This document shows, one piece after another, positions 48,839 through 63,718 of a stretch of 64,000 nt of DNA. This DNA is from Ulota crispa (Eukaryota; Streptophyta; Bryopsida; Orthotrichales; Orthotrichaceae), in contig OY987246.1 in assembly GCA_963920765.1 (NCBI GenBank), positions 9,054,501 to 9,118,500 on the forward strand, in the 5' to 3' direction. The notes beneath the pieces were generated by a model. The model did not search any database and had not been told where the DNA came from. It saw only the letters and a list, made by a program, of their open reading frames with translations. Position 1 is the stretch's first letter; each line of letters opens with the position of its first letter. Both the position numbers and the translations under genes were made by a program.

Positions 48839-49653
48839 CTTAAGAGGCAAGTCGTGAGCGCGCTTCCCATCCTTGGGCAAGTCGTGAGTGCGGTTTCCAT
48901 CCTTAGGCAAGTCGTGAGTGCGCTTCCCATCCTTGGGCAAGTCGTGAGCGCGCTTCCCATCCTTGGGCAAATCATGAGCGCGCTTCCCATCCTTGGGCAA
49001 GTCGTGAGCGCGATTCCTATCCTTGGGCAAGTCTTGAGAGCGCTTCCCATCCTTGGGCAAGTCGTGAGCGCGGTTTCCATCCTTGGGCAAGTCGTGAGTG
49101 CGCTTCCTATCCTTGGGCAAATCGTGAGCGCGGTTCCCATCCTTGGGCAAGTCGTGAGCGCGCTTCCCATCCTTGGGCAAGTCGTGAGCGCGGTTCCCAT
49201 CATTGGGCAAGTCGTGAGCGCGCTTCTCATCCTTGGGAAAGTTCTGAGCGCGCTTCCATTCCTCGAGAAGCTCAAATACTTGCTGGAGCGTAAGGTTCAT
49301 GTCGTCCGCTATTCTGAGATTCGCGATGGAGATAGTGTCCGCCACGAACTGACGTTGCGCTTTCAATTCTAGCACTCTCTCCGCCGAGCTGCGTGCAAGG
49401 AATCCCGAGTTCTTGCTAGACCACTCCTTCAGCTTCGTTTTGGCTTCGTCCAGTCTTTGTCGTACCATTGTCCTCACTTCCTTTGACGACGAGATGCGCA
49501 ACGACCTGTTTTCTTCTAAATAGGTCATAAATTCTTGCAACTCCCTCGATTCTGCATCAGTTCCTTTCACTTGCTGAAACCTCGTCCACAGATTCGTCGC
49601 CGCCTGTTGCAGTCCGCTTGCCAACATTCCAAGTAGCAGTCCGCTTGCCATCC
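48839..49653 (-). CDS. First coding exon of unrecognised protein with 14 decapeptide repeats
   Basis: On the - strand an AG acceptor (TTTGCAG) precedes the ATG at 49651 by one base. The reading frame runs 271 codons to a strong donor, AAG/GTACGT, at 48839. Residues 1 to about 130 are helical and charged with heptad-like leucines (starts MASGLLLGMLASGLQQAATN), possibly a four-helix bundle or coiled coil. This is followed by fourteen 10-residue units of the type KRAHDLPKDG, alternating K/N at position 1. The 30-bp unit is highly conserved at the DNA level. The protein should continue into further exons (candidate 46262-46447). I do not recognise the family. An RPW8/HeLo-like helical bundle is a guess from helix pattern only. 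Confidence 0.6.
48840..49260 (-). repeat. 30-bp coding minisatellite, 14 units
   Basis: Head-to-tail 30-bp units (+ strand AAGTCGTGAGCGCGCTTCCC then ATCCTTGGGC) within the exon above. The two main variants are CGCTTCCC and CGGTTTCC/CGGTTCCC, giving Lys or Asn at the first position. Units toward the 5' end of the gene (49200-49260) are the most diverged. Because the unit is a multiple of three, several other frames are also open. Confidence 0.95.
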
Positions 49654-50165
49654 TGCAAATGACAAGGTCCGTGTATACCCCTAGAAATCCATCAGTTCCA
49701 GCTTCGTTTCCCTATTTAAACAGCCTTCATGTCGGAATTACATATTCAAGCAGAGTACATGATTCTGCTACCGTAGTTATGTGTGAAACTGCTAAAATTT
49801 GAGAAAATTAGGATACCTGAGGGTAAAGAAACAGACCTCGCCGAGTCAAGTAATCGTCACAGTTTCGATCGAGTTCAAGCGATCTTCAGTTGGCTGCACG
49901 AGAACGCCGGCCTCTGCGTCCACGCTTGACCAGTCCGGAGGTTGTTCTAGAGAGAACAAGAGCTGAAACAGATGTTAGTGTCCGATCGCACACAGATAAA
50001 ATAAGGAGTGAGTGAGCCAGGGGAATTCAAGTTTGTTGGGGTCTTTCTCTCTCTCTCACTGAGAGTGAAGTTATTGTTGAGAGAGATGTGGTGGTAAGCT
50101 TATTAGTTATTACACATGATTATTAAACTCGTTGCGCGTCGGGGTGCGACGATATTTAAAAGGGC
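49654..50165 (-). promoter_or_regulatory. Leader intron, leader exon and promoter of repeat-protein gene
   Basis: A leader intron runs from the donor GCGAG/GTCTGT near 49853 to the acceptor at 49654. TTTAAATAT on the - strand at about 50150-50158 is a likely TATA box. A CT/GA microsatellite at about 50044-50060 lies in the leader. Inferred from motif order only. Confidence 0.45.
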
Positions 50166-50718
50166 GAGGCGCGTCATTGCAATAGAATTTTATACATACG
50201 TTGCCTTGGGAGACTTGCCCATTTGTAAGGACAAATAACGCTTACAGTACAAATTATCTGTAAACGTACAATTGTCTGCACTTGCTGATTTTTGTTTCTA
50301 TAGGAGGAGCGAGCTGATAGTGTCGTGACAAGTGGCCTTGGGGATGCGCGTGGTCCGCGAAAGGCGAACTTGGATGCTGAGTGCTGACCATGGAATCGGG
50401 AAAAGCAGAAACAACAAACAATTCTACAGTGCAAACTTTGTTTGTTTACTATTTCTGCATTTTCTCCAGACCAGTATGGAAGTTCAAAGTCTTCAAAGTC
50501 AGGTAACACGCGTGGTGGCAAAAGAAGAAATCAACGAGCTGGGAAAGTCGGTATGATGGGAAGGGTGTCCGATGATCCGATGCGGCAGCTGTGGCATACA
50601 GTCTGGAAAGTTCTATGGGAAAATCGGTGCATTTCTTGGTTTTGTTGACGAAGGTAATCAATGCTTTTTTTTCACTTGGCAGTTGCCTAATGCTCGTTTT
50701 TTTCCTTGGTATAACTTA
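50166..50718. other. GC-richer DNA upstream of repeat-protein gene, no clear gene
   Basis: Open stretches occur on both strands (for example 50332-50648 on + and 50174-50521 on -) with composition close to coding DNA. No domain or splice structure convinces me. It could be the first exon of a divergent gene sharing the promoter. Confidence 0.3.
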
Positions 50719-51096
50719 GGGCGGCTTCACACTATGACTGGCCAAGTCAAGAGGCTGTCAAATTGAGTGACCAAATTTTGCTAAGAGCTTGAGAGGCCTA
50801 GAAAATTTGCTGAAAATAGACATTTAATGTTGAAATTGACAGCATTTATTGCTGAAATTGATGGCCTCTTGTGCATAGTTTGGGTCTCCATTTTTGTTGA
50901 ACCCAAACTTCCCTTTGAGAGGCTGCCTTGGATGATAAAGTGCTATTATGTAGGCAAATGGGGGATGACGGCCTTTGGAGTTTGGCCTTTAGTGTGAAGG
51001 GTTGAGTGGCCGGACTCTCATTTTCGTGCAATGACTGCAATCTAATTGGTGCAAACTGACGGCCTCTCGACCTTTAGCCATAGTGTGAAGCCGCCC
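50719..51096. mobile_element. Harbinger/Tourist-like MITE
   Basis: A 378-bp element starting GGGCGGCTTCACACTATG and ending with its complement CATAGTGTGAAGCCGCCC, flanked by TTA on both sides (50716-50718, 51097-51099). The end sequence is related to that of the 44674-45729 element. Non-coding. Confidence 0.85.
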
Positions 51097-51099
51097 TTA

Positions 51100-54803
<3,704 letters not shown>

Positions 54804-54807
54804 TTAA

Positions 54808-55707
54808 CCCATGAAGGACCAGGCCCTTTTCTCTATGAAAAACACTGAAAACTACCACTTTTGGGGATGAAAGGAATGGTAATTTGTTTTTATTTTTTTT
54901 GAACTCTAACCATAAGATCTTGCTCTAAACAATATGAGGTGCTTGGGAAAAAAATGAGCTTATTCCAAATAAAAAGGAGTGAGATATTTACATGTGAAGT
55001 GAAGGGGAAAAAAAAAATTGTACAACCCAAAAATTTCATAAGCCGTTGACCACTCCTATATCAAAAATTTGCTCTACGCAAAAATGAGGTTTTTCTTCCC
55101 ATGAAGAAGACCAAGTTTGGTATGTGTGAGAGAATTTTCAAGTCAATACATGCAAAAAAATAGTAAGTAAAAGAAGTAGAGAATGAGTCAAAACACTAAA
55201 TTATTAAGAATTTAATTATTAAAATGAAAAATGCAAATCTCAACAATTATAATATTGTGATAAACAATCTACATCCTTTGGTTTTGTTTTTTTTTCCAAA
55301 ATAATGGAAATTGAGTAAAATAAAAGACTTCAAAGTTTATTTTAGAGTAGAGAATCTAGAACTACCCGCAAACAAAAACTACTCATAACTTTCATCTCAT
55401 CTATCAAAAGTGAATGATTCAAAGCTCCCCACTTCTATATAAGTCCAAAGAACCTATTTCAGACTTTTATTTGAAAAAAATGAAATTTTTAAAGAAGATT
55501 TTGGCTGCTCGGGGAGCAGCGTTTTTTAGATTTTCATGCATAACTTCTTTAATAAATGTCGGAATGAAGAAAAAATTACATTCCCATGTAGGTCTTTGAA
55601 TTCCTCACCTTCAATAAAAGTTTTGGAAAATCACACAAAGTAGTTTAGCCATAGGTACATGCCTGAAATCCCATTTGTCCCCTAAAGGGACATTAGTCCT
55701 TTAGGGG
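54808..55707 (+). mobile_element. TTAA-flanked piggyBac-like element, family PB1 copy 2
   Basis: A 900-bp element with TTAA on both sides (54804-54807, 55708-55711). Ends are CCCATGAAGGACCA and the complement of CCCCTAAAGGACTA. Inside the right end lies the hairpin TGTCCCCTAAAGGGACA. The interior aligns collinearly with 5732-6646. No transposase. Confidence 0.85.
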
Positions 55708-56145
55708 TTAAATTAGGCAAGATTGCTAAAGTTTGAGCAGGGAGCAATGAGTGTTGAGCATTGAGCGGTGGGCAGACTTTCATGAAAATTTGAAAATTGG
55801 AAATCAAATTTTAGGGAGTTTCATATGATTGTAAGTAGACAAAAGTGATCACTATATGAATAAAAATTTGGATGATGTTTGAAATTCATCCATTGAAACA
55901 AACAAATGAAAAATCAGATTGGATGAATGAAAACTAAAATGGATGAATGTAAATGAAAAGAGGATAACATATATGATACAAACTTGTTTAGAAATTACAA
56001 AAATATATCAATGTAGCATATTTAAAAATAGAGAATATAAAATTTCATAGATACTCATTTTTTTTCAATAAAAAAAGATTAAGTAAAAGATTTCTTGCAT
56101 TAGCAACAACTTCAAAAAAAAAGGATCAAATACAAATTTACATTA

Positions 56146-56848
56146 ACCCCTAAAGGACCAAGCCCCCTTTTGGGGGACAAATGGGATTTTGGGCATGTAC
56201 CTACGGCTAAACTACTTTGCGTGATTTTTTGAAAATTTTATGGATGATGGGGAATTCAAAGATTTACGTGAGCATCTAAATTTTTCTTCATTCTGATGTT
56301 TATTGAAGACATTAAAAATGAATTTATGCACAACGGGCAAGATCGGGCAGCCCAAAAACATATTTAAAAATTGCATCTATATATATATGAAATAGGTTCT
56401 TTAGACTTATATATACATAGGGAGCTTTAAATCATTCAATTTTGATTATGAGATGAAAGTTATGAAAAGTATTTGTTTGTAGGTAGGTTTGGTTACTCTC
56501 AAAATCACACCTACCCGCAAACAAAAACTTCTCATAACTTTCATCTCATCAATCAAAATTGAATGATTCAAAGTTCCCTATGTATACATGTCTAAAGAAT
56601 GTATTTCATATTTTTATTTTTTTTAAAGCAATTTTTAAATAAGTTTTTGAGCTGCCCAATCTTGCCTGTTTTTGGAAATTTATATTTAACTTCTTCAATA
56701 AATGTCAAAATGAAGAAAAATTTAGATGCCCACATAGATATTTGAATTCCACACCTTCAATAAATGTTTCAAAAAATCACAAAACGTATATTAGTTGTAG
56801 GTACCAAAATCCATTTGTCCCCCAAGGGGACAGTTGGACCTTTAGGGG
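56146..56848. mobile_element. TTAA-flanked foldback derivative, family PB1 copy 3
   Basis: A 703-bp element with TTAA on both sides (56142-56145, 56849-56852). Ends are CCCCTAAAGGACCAA and its near complement. Unlike the other PB1 copies the whole element is a palindrome. Both about 350-bp arms correspond to the right half of copy 2 (markers GGCATGTACCTA and ACCCGCAAACAAAAACTTCT), as if one half had been copied in inverted orientation. Confidence 0.88.
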
Positions 56849-56852
56849 TTAA

Positions 56853-57856
56853 ACCTTTCATGTATCATTGCTATAATTTTGTTATACTCTCAATTTGAAT
56901 GAACTCAAAGTCCTTAATGTTTAATTTGCAATTTCGAGCACATTCAAATTTTAAAGATACAAGTCTACAATGTCAACAATGAAATAATATTATAAGCCCT
57001 ATAAAAAGAGACTTAAGTTTATATCTCAAATTCTAAAATTAAAGTTCACTTTGAATTGCTGCTTTAACACTTTTGAGTGTTAATATAATGTTTCTTTTAA
57101 CAAATTGAATACATTTTCAAATAATTTTTGAACAAATATTTTATCAAAAAACTAATTGAGGTGAAAGCTTCAAATCCTAATAACCTTGTAGAATTATTAA
57201 AAACATAAGATTGACTATGATTTTATTCATTTGGAAATTTATCACATTAAAAGTACTAGAGCATCTTCTCACTCTTTACTAAATAAGAAAAATGCAAAGA
57301 AATTTAAATTGAATTTTCATTGTGAATGATTATAGAAATTCAAACATATCAATAATAGCAAAAATAAATAAAAGTTTACAAAAACTTTGCAAGCACTTCA
57401 AGGCATTTTTGAAACCTAAGGGGGCGTTTGGCATGGCCACAGTATGATTCCATGAAAAGTGGGCTAAAGTTGTGAATTAAATACCTTAAAGAAGGAGTTT
57501 ATGCCCTTTAATTCATATTTGTTGAAAGTGACCCTATATTAATCAAAATTGTTGAAACCACAATATTTGGCCAATTTTCCCCTTTTTATCCCGTCCTCTA
57601 AAGCTAGCTAAAATCTAAAACTTCACTATTCACATTTTGAAAATGTTCTCTATGTGAAAGCTAAAAATTAATGAAATAACAACTTTATATGAGAACTTTC
57701 TTGAAGCTAGCTATTCATTCTAAGTTTTTAGTATGTGTTTCTCAAATCAAAATGTTAAGACTTTTTTAGAAATGAGACCAAGTTTTATTCAAAGACAATT
57801 TAAAAATTAAGAATAAAAAAAGCAAAAACAAATGGTACCAAAGCCTCTCCAAATTA
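56853..57856. other. AT-rich intergenic DNA
   Basis: About 1 kb. No gene or clear repeat supported. Confidence 0.45.
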
Positions 57857-60610
57857 TATCATTGACTTTTATAGTAATTATTTCAAGAGGATTTTATTTT
57901 GACAACTATGATTTTGACAACTGTGTGTTAAGATGGTGTGCATAGAATCTTAAATATTGTTGGTTTCCTGTGCTTTTACAACACAAATCTTTTTTACATT
58001 GGGCACGTTAAGAGCAACATTTTTTGTTGTGCAAAATAGAGTAGTGGCCTTTTGGGACGTACTTGGAACCTAGATGGGATATATGAGGGTTCAACTAATT
58101 TGTGTTTTGAATAGAGTTTCATTTTCATTGGCTGCAGAAGAAAATTTATTTCTTGTTTTTTGTTTTCTTTGTATCCAAATTATTATTTTTTTGCTTTTTA
58201 CACATTTGGTTTAGTGTCATAGGTCCCCTCTCAAAATCCAAGAGGTCTACTTTTGCTCGTTACAAGTTTTGTAAAGAGCCCTCTTGGAATCTGAGAGGGC
58301 TTCTTAAATTAATATTATTATTACTATTATTTAGTTATTTTTCATTTTTTCTCCCCTTTTTGATTTTGTTTTTTTATTATGGATTTTGTTTTTGTGTTTT
58401 AGGACCCTTTTCGGAGCCCAAGAGGCCTATTTGTGGTGGTTTTGGATTCCGTAAAGGGCTCCTTGGATTCCAAGGAGCATTTTGTTTTTGTGTTCTAGGA
58501 CCCTTTTTGGAAATTGAGAGGCCTACTTGAGGTGGTTATGGATTCCGTAAAGGCCTCCTCGGATTCCGCGTAGCACCTCTAAAAATAGATTCTTATCTTT
58601 TCTTTTCCAATTTTCTTGCTTAAGAACAAGATTTTTTTTTTTTTCATGGATTTTGTTTTTATGTGTGAGGACCCTTTCTGGAACCCAAGAGGCCTAGTTG
58701 TGCACGTTATGGATTTTGTAAAGAAGTCGTAAAATTTGTTAATTGTACAATTCATGAAAGCTCAACAAAATTTTGGATATTGAATAAGTAATTTTGTTGT
58801 TGTTGCTAGAAAATAGCTATAATGACCTTTTTAGAGTAAAAATTGTCAAATTTGTCTATTTTTTGCCTAGTAAATGCAATCATTACAATAAATTGTGCAG
58901 TCCACAAATTTTATGACTTCTTTACAAAATCCATAATGTGCACAAGTAGGCCTCCTAGGATCCAAAAAGGGTCTTCAAATAGAAAAACAAAATCCAAAAA
59001 AAAAAAAAAAAAAAAAAAACTTGTTTTTAACCCCTAAAGGACCAATGTCCCTTTGGGGGACAAGTTGGACTTTGGGCATGTATCTATGGCTAAACTACTT
59101 TGTGTGATTTTTTGAAACTTTTATTGAAGGTGGGCAATTCAAAGATCTATGTGGGCATCTAATTTTTTCTTCATTTTGACATTTGATGAAGAAGTTATGC
59201 ACAAATTTATGAAAAATTGGGGAGGATTGCTTGCCTGGGCAGCCCAAAAACTTCTTTAAAATTTGTCTTTTTTTAAAATTGAAAACTGAAATTGGCTCTT
59301 CAGATTTATCTTATAGGTGAGAAGCTTTGAATCATTCAATTTCAATCAATGAGATAAAAATTATGATTTTTTGTTTGCGGGTAGTTATGGATTCTCTACT
59401 CTACAATAAACTTTGAAATCCTTTATTTTACTCAATTTCCAATACTTTGGAAAAAAATTAAACCAAAGAAAGTAGAGTTTTTATCACAATATTATAACCG
59501 TTGGGATTTGTATTTTTCATTTCAATAATTAAATTGTTAACAATTTAGTGTTTTGACTCATTCTCTACTTCTTTTTACTTACCATTTTTTCCCATGTGTT
59601 GTATAGTTACAATTGATTTGAAAATTCTTCCACACATACTTAACTTGATCTCCTACATGGAAAAAAAAGCGCAACTTTGGGTAGAGCAATTTTTTTGTTA
59701 TAAGAGTGGTCAAAGGCTTTTGAAATTTTTGGGCAGCATGGAAAAAATCTCTTTTTTTCACCTTAGATGTAAATATTTTACTCCTTTCCATCTAGACTCA
59801 ATTGATTTTTTTCCCATAAATACCTCTTCTAGTCTGGGGCAAGATCCAACGGTTGGATTTCCTAAAACAAAACATAAAATCCTTCTTTACTAAACCTCCT
59901 AGAAGTGGCAATTTTTGGTGATTTTCACAATAAAAAGGACTTGGTCCTTTAGGAGTTAAGTAATAAAATTGGAAAAAAAAAAAAAAAAAACGCAATTTTT
60001 AGAAGTGTTCCTTGGAATATGAGGAGGCCTTTACATAATCCACAACCACCACAAGTAGGCCTCTTGGGTTCCGAAAAGGGTCTTAAAACACAAAAACAAA
60101 ATCCATAATAAAAAAACAAAATCAAAAAGAGGAGAAAAAATGAAAAATAACTAAATAATAGTAATAATAATATTAATTTAAGAAGCCCTCTCAGATTCCA
60201 AGAGGGCTCTTTACAAAATCTGTAACGAGCAAAAGTAGACCTCTTGGATTTTGAGAGGGGACCTATGACACTAAACCAAATGTGTAAAAAGCAAAAAAAT
60301 AATAATTTGGATACAAAGAAAACAAAAAACAAGAAATCCAATGAAAATGAAACTCTGTTCAAAACACAAATTAGTTGAACCCTCATATATCCCACCCAGG
60401 TTCCAAGTACGTCCCAAAAGGCCACTACTCTATTTTGCACAACAAAAAATATTGCTCTTAACGTGCCCAATGTAAAAAAGATTTGTGTTGTAAAAGCATA
60501 TGAAACCAACAATGTTTAAGATTCTATGCACACCACCTTAACACATAGTTGTCAAAATCATAGTTGTCAAAATAAAATCCTCTTGAAATAATTACTATAA
60601 AAGTAAATGA
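57857..60610. mobile_element. Giant foldback element, nested and cut by other transposons
   Basis: A palindrome with arms 57857 to about 58770 and about 58885-60610 around a loop of about 110 bp. Each arm carries repeats of a roughly 100-bp module with landmarks GGACCC..CCAAGAGGCCTA and TGGATT..GTAAAG, two of them duplicated only in the left arm. The right arm is interrupted by a TTAA-flanked element (59031-59955). The right arm ends exactly where a long terminal repeat begins. Long ORFs in both arms are Phe/Leu-rich readings of T-rich DNA and not genes. Confidence 0.85.
59031..59955 (-). mobile_element. TTAA-flanked piggyBac-like element, family PB1 copy 4
   Basis: A 925-bp element with TTAA on both sides (59027-59030, 59956-59959). 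Ends are CCCCTAAAGGACCAA and the complement of CTCCTAAAGGACCAA. The subterminal hairpin TGTCCCTTTGGGGGACA is at the left. The interior aligns in inverted orientation with copies 1 and 2. It sits in the right arm of the giant foldback. The left arm preserves the uninterrupted site, with one TTAA, at 58620-58623. Confidence 0.92.
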
Positions 60611-60930
60611 TGTCTTTTCTGGCATTTACTGAATTTGGAGAAATTTAGATGGACATTGTTAACTTAGAGTTTTGTAGAAAGTAACATCATAAGCAAACAA
60701 TAGTTATGTTACGATACAAGATTAAGAGTCGACATTCCTTTCCTATTTTGAGATCATAACCTAATATAGAAACAAATACTAAAAGACGCAAACGTGACAT
60801 TGAAAGTATTCCATTGTATTAAGCAAAATGTCAAGTGAGGAACAAATCTCTTCACTTGGTTTAAGAAGGAAAAAGGAAGGATAACCAACCTCTAACCAAC
60901 GTAACCGTCATTACAAACTAGTTTGTAACA
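60611..60930 (-). repeat. 3' long terminal repeat of chromovirus
   Basis: On the - strand it begins TGTTACAAACTAG directly after the purine tract and ends ..AAAAGACA where the giant foldback arm resumes. TG...CA borders, about 320 bp. The adjacent 5-mer AATGA (60606-60610) would be one half of the target duplication; the other end lies beyond the window. Confidence 0.75.
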
Positions 60931-60945
60931 TTATCCCCCTTCTTA
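60931..60945 (-). other. Polypurine tract
   Basis: AAGAAGGGGGATAA on the - strand, immediately before the TGTTAC start of the long terminal repeat. It primes plus-strand synthesis in retroelements. Confidence 0.75.
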
Positions 60946-60949
60946 AGTA

Positions 60950-61415
60950 GAGTTTTCTTACGGTTCGATGCCGGCGCTCCAGGGTGCTTCTTATGAAACT
61001 TTGCCACCACTAGTGGTGCATTCTCTAAATTTGCCGCCGGCTCCCAAGAATTCTCTTCTGGTCCGTAGCCCTCCCAAGAGACTAAATATTGCAATCTTCT
61101 TCCTCGACCAAAAATCCATGAATTAAGAACTTTGTGGACTTCTCATTCAACATCTCTATCAGGAGTAGTAATCGGTGGAGGTAGAAATTGGCGTCGTTCC
61201 GGAATGGAATCATGACAATATCTTTCAAGCAAGGAGACATGGAACACATCATGAATCTGCAATGTTTTTGGTAATTGTAAGCAATAAACAACATTGAAGA
61301 ATTTAGCAATTATTGTAAATGGTTCCAAAAACTTGGGGGTCAGTTTTCGAGACGGCTCCGTTGTTGTTATATTATCGTGCCAAAGAAGCACCTTATCGCC
61401 TATTTGAAATGTTGG
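60950..61415 (-). pseudogene. Integrase GPY/F region and chromodomain, broken
   Basis: After the integrase core the frame crosses a stop at about 61416 and continues through a GPY/F-like module (LTPKFLEPFTI, HDVFHVSLLE). A TGA at about 61143-61145 is followed in the same frame by a chromodomain ([16 protein letters not shown]). Chromodomains of this group steer insertion toward marked chromatin. Two in-frame stops make this non-functional. Confidence 0.85.
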
Positions 61416-62526
61416 TTATAATTGTACTCTGCGATCATAGTTGCGTTTAGCGTCCTCTTCTGCAATTTTTATCATGACCTTAAGTTCTTTGTAGACTTGT
61501 TGTAAGTGTTGCATTTGGTCTTCCGCCGCAGGCACTGTAGATGTGGTTGGTGTAGAAACTGAAAATGCCGGATGATAACCATAAGTGGCATAGAAAAGAG
61601 AGAACCCTGTTGCAGAATGACTTGTGTTGTTATACGCAAATTCTGCTATTGAGAGGAAATTGGCCCAATCATCTTGCCGGGTTGTAGTGAAAGTTTGAAG
61701 AAATTGCTCAAGCACTTGATTTACCTTTTCGGTTTGCCCGTCCAAATGAAGATGAAAAGCCGTGGTTGGAGATGGCCAAATCCTAAAGAGTTCGCAAAGT
61801 CTTCTCATGAATTTGAAGACAAAAATGGCCCATGATTCAAAATTACCTCCTCTTGTATGCCATGAAGCTTCCAAATATTATGTAGATATAATGAAACGGT
61901 CTCGTTGGAGGTAACCGTTTCCTTTATAGAAATAAAGTGGCATAGTTTTGTGTTTTTATCGACCACCACCATGATAAAGTCATGTCCACTGCTATTTGGT
62001 AATTTTACTATGAAATCGGTAGAAATTCTTTTCCACGGTGCATGATCAGCCGGAATAGATTGCATTAGTCCATATCTAGGATGGTGAGTTGATTTTGACC
62101 GTTGACACAAGTCACATTCCTCAACGTACCGATAAACATAGCGGCGTAATGTGGGCCAATAAAAAATTTGGCTAACCAAATCCAAAGTTTTAGCTCTCCC
62201 TTGGTGTCCCGCGGCTGGTGCATCATCCCGAAATTGCAAAATTTGCCGCTTGAATTCCTCATCGCCTGGTACATATATCAAATTCTTAAAGCAAAGGATT
62301 CCATCATCCAACGTATATCCTTGAAGTCGTCGGCGTATATTTCGGAAAAGTTGCTTGGAATTGTCTTTGAAAAATGACAATAGTGGTTGTAGTGTGGCAT
62401 CCTCTTGCAACACTGTCTTAAGTTGTTCTATAATCTGTACATCCATCCATACTGGTTTATGAGACTCAAACGCAGCTAATTGTAGTAAGGGTCGATTCTC
62501 TTTATTTTGTCTCTTAGTGACATCCA
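61416..62526 (-). pseudogene. Integrase core, frameshifted
   Basis: The zinc-finger half has its His and Cys ligands in place (HQGRAKTLDLV, CDLCQRS). The first catalytic Asp is present in STDFIVKLP. The second conserved Asp, normally in a SDRG context, is replaced (VILNHGP). A frameshift lies at about 61805-61874. The region of the catalytic Glu (DGQTEKVNQVLE) follows in the other frame. Both changes would abolish integration. Confidence 0.88.
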
Positions 62527-63660
62527 CTCATCTAGAAAGAGTATCTGTCCTTCCATTTAGCGATCCCGCCCGGTGGTGAATTTCAAAATTAAAAGCAGAT
62601 AGGAATTCAAATCATTGAGTTTGACGTCAGTTTAACTGTTTTGTAGTAAAAAAATATTCCAAATTTTTGTGGTCCAAGAATATCCAGGTTTGATGCGGTG
62701 ATCCTTCCAAATATACCCGCCAGTCTTGAAACGCCAAAATTATACTTAAGAGCTCCTTATCATAAATATCATAGTTTTGTTCTGCTAGAGACATCTTTGA
62801 ACTACAGAACGCACAAGGGTGGAGATGCCCATCATCCCCGTGCTGCGAAAGAATAGCTCATGTTGCCACATCGAATGCGTCCGCCTCTACAATGAAGGGT
62901 CGTTCAAAATTAGGGTGGAGTAATACCGATGCTTGGAGAAATCTTGATCGAAGTTCTATGAAAGCCCGGTCTACTTCTATGGTCCATTCAAATTTTTTAT
63001 CATTTTTTGTCAGCATGATAAGGGGAACGGCAATTCTAAAATAATCACATATAAAATGTTGATAAAAATTGGTAAAGCCAAAGAATAATTGCACTTCCTT
63101 CACGGTTTTTGGTGTGGGCCAATCCTTAATGGTTTGAACTTTATTCTGGCACATTTCCAATCCTTTAGCAGACATCACCATTCCTAAAAACTCAACGGAT
63201 TGACAATGAAACTGATACTTTGATTCCTTAGCATAAAATCCATGTTTCTCTAATTGTTAAAGAACTTCCCGCACGATTCATACATGTTCTTCCAGATCTT
63301 TTGAAAAAATGAGGATGTCGTCCAAATATATTACTACGGAAATGTCCAATAGATCTCCAAAAATCTCTTGCATGTTAGATTGAAATTGGGTAGGCGCATT
63401 GGTTAATCAAAAAAGCATCACTAAATACTTGAACAACCCATACCGTGTTTTGAATGTCGTTTTGAACTCATGTCCCAATGCCATTTGTACTCGGTGGTAC
63501 ACCTGTCTTATATCCAGCTTAGTGAAAATCTTTGCTCCCACCAACCGATCTGTGAGCTCCGGAATAAAGGGTAATGCGTAGCGATTTCGGATTGTAACTT
63601 TATTCAAATTTTGATAATCTACGCAAACTCTGATGGAACCATCTTTCTACTTGGCAAATA
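62527..63660 (-). pseudogene. Reverse transcriptase and RNase H, broken
   Basis: Reverse transcriptase motifs are visible: [23 protein letters not shown], and the catalytic YLDD near 63313-63345. The connection region FFGFTNFYQHFI and RNase H landmarks (YDKELLSI, then a diverged HKNL) follow. Several in-frame stops occur, for example at about 63404 and 62856. The active-site Asp pair is kept, but the ORF is not. Confidence 0.88.
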
Positions 63661-63718
63661 CAATTGGTGCTGATACCGAGGATTTGGACTGTCAAATCCA
63701 TTTGGATTGTCAAATCCA

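Noticed and set aside
48806..49372. A 188-residue ORF on the + strand across the decapeptide repeats
   Set aside because: It is the opposite-strand reading of a 30-bp repeat. Any multiple-of-three repeat without stops gives such an ORF, and the - strand frame has splice sites and a non-repeat domain.
58153..58530. Phe/Leu-rich ORF resembling a membrane protein
   Set aside because: The same reading appears in the other arm (59949-60512), because it is T-rich DNA of the giant foldback. No gene structure.
59949..60512. A 187-residue hydrophobic ORF on the - strand
   Set aside because: Mirror copy of the ORF in the left foldback arm, low complexity and A/T-run driven.
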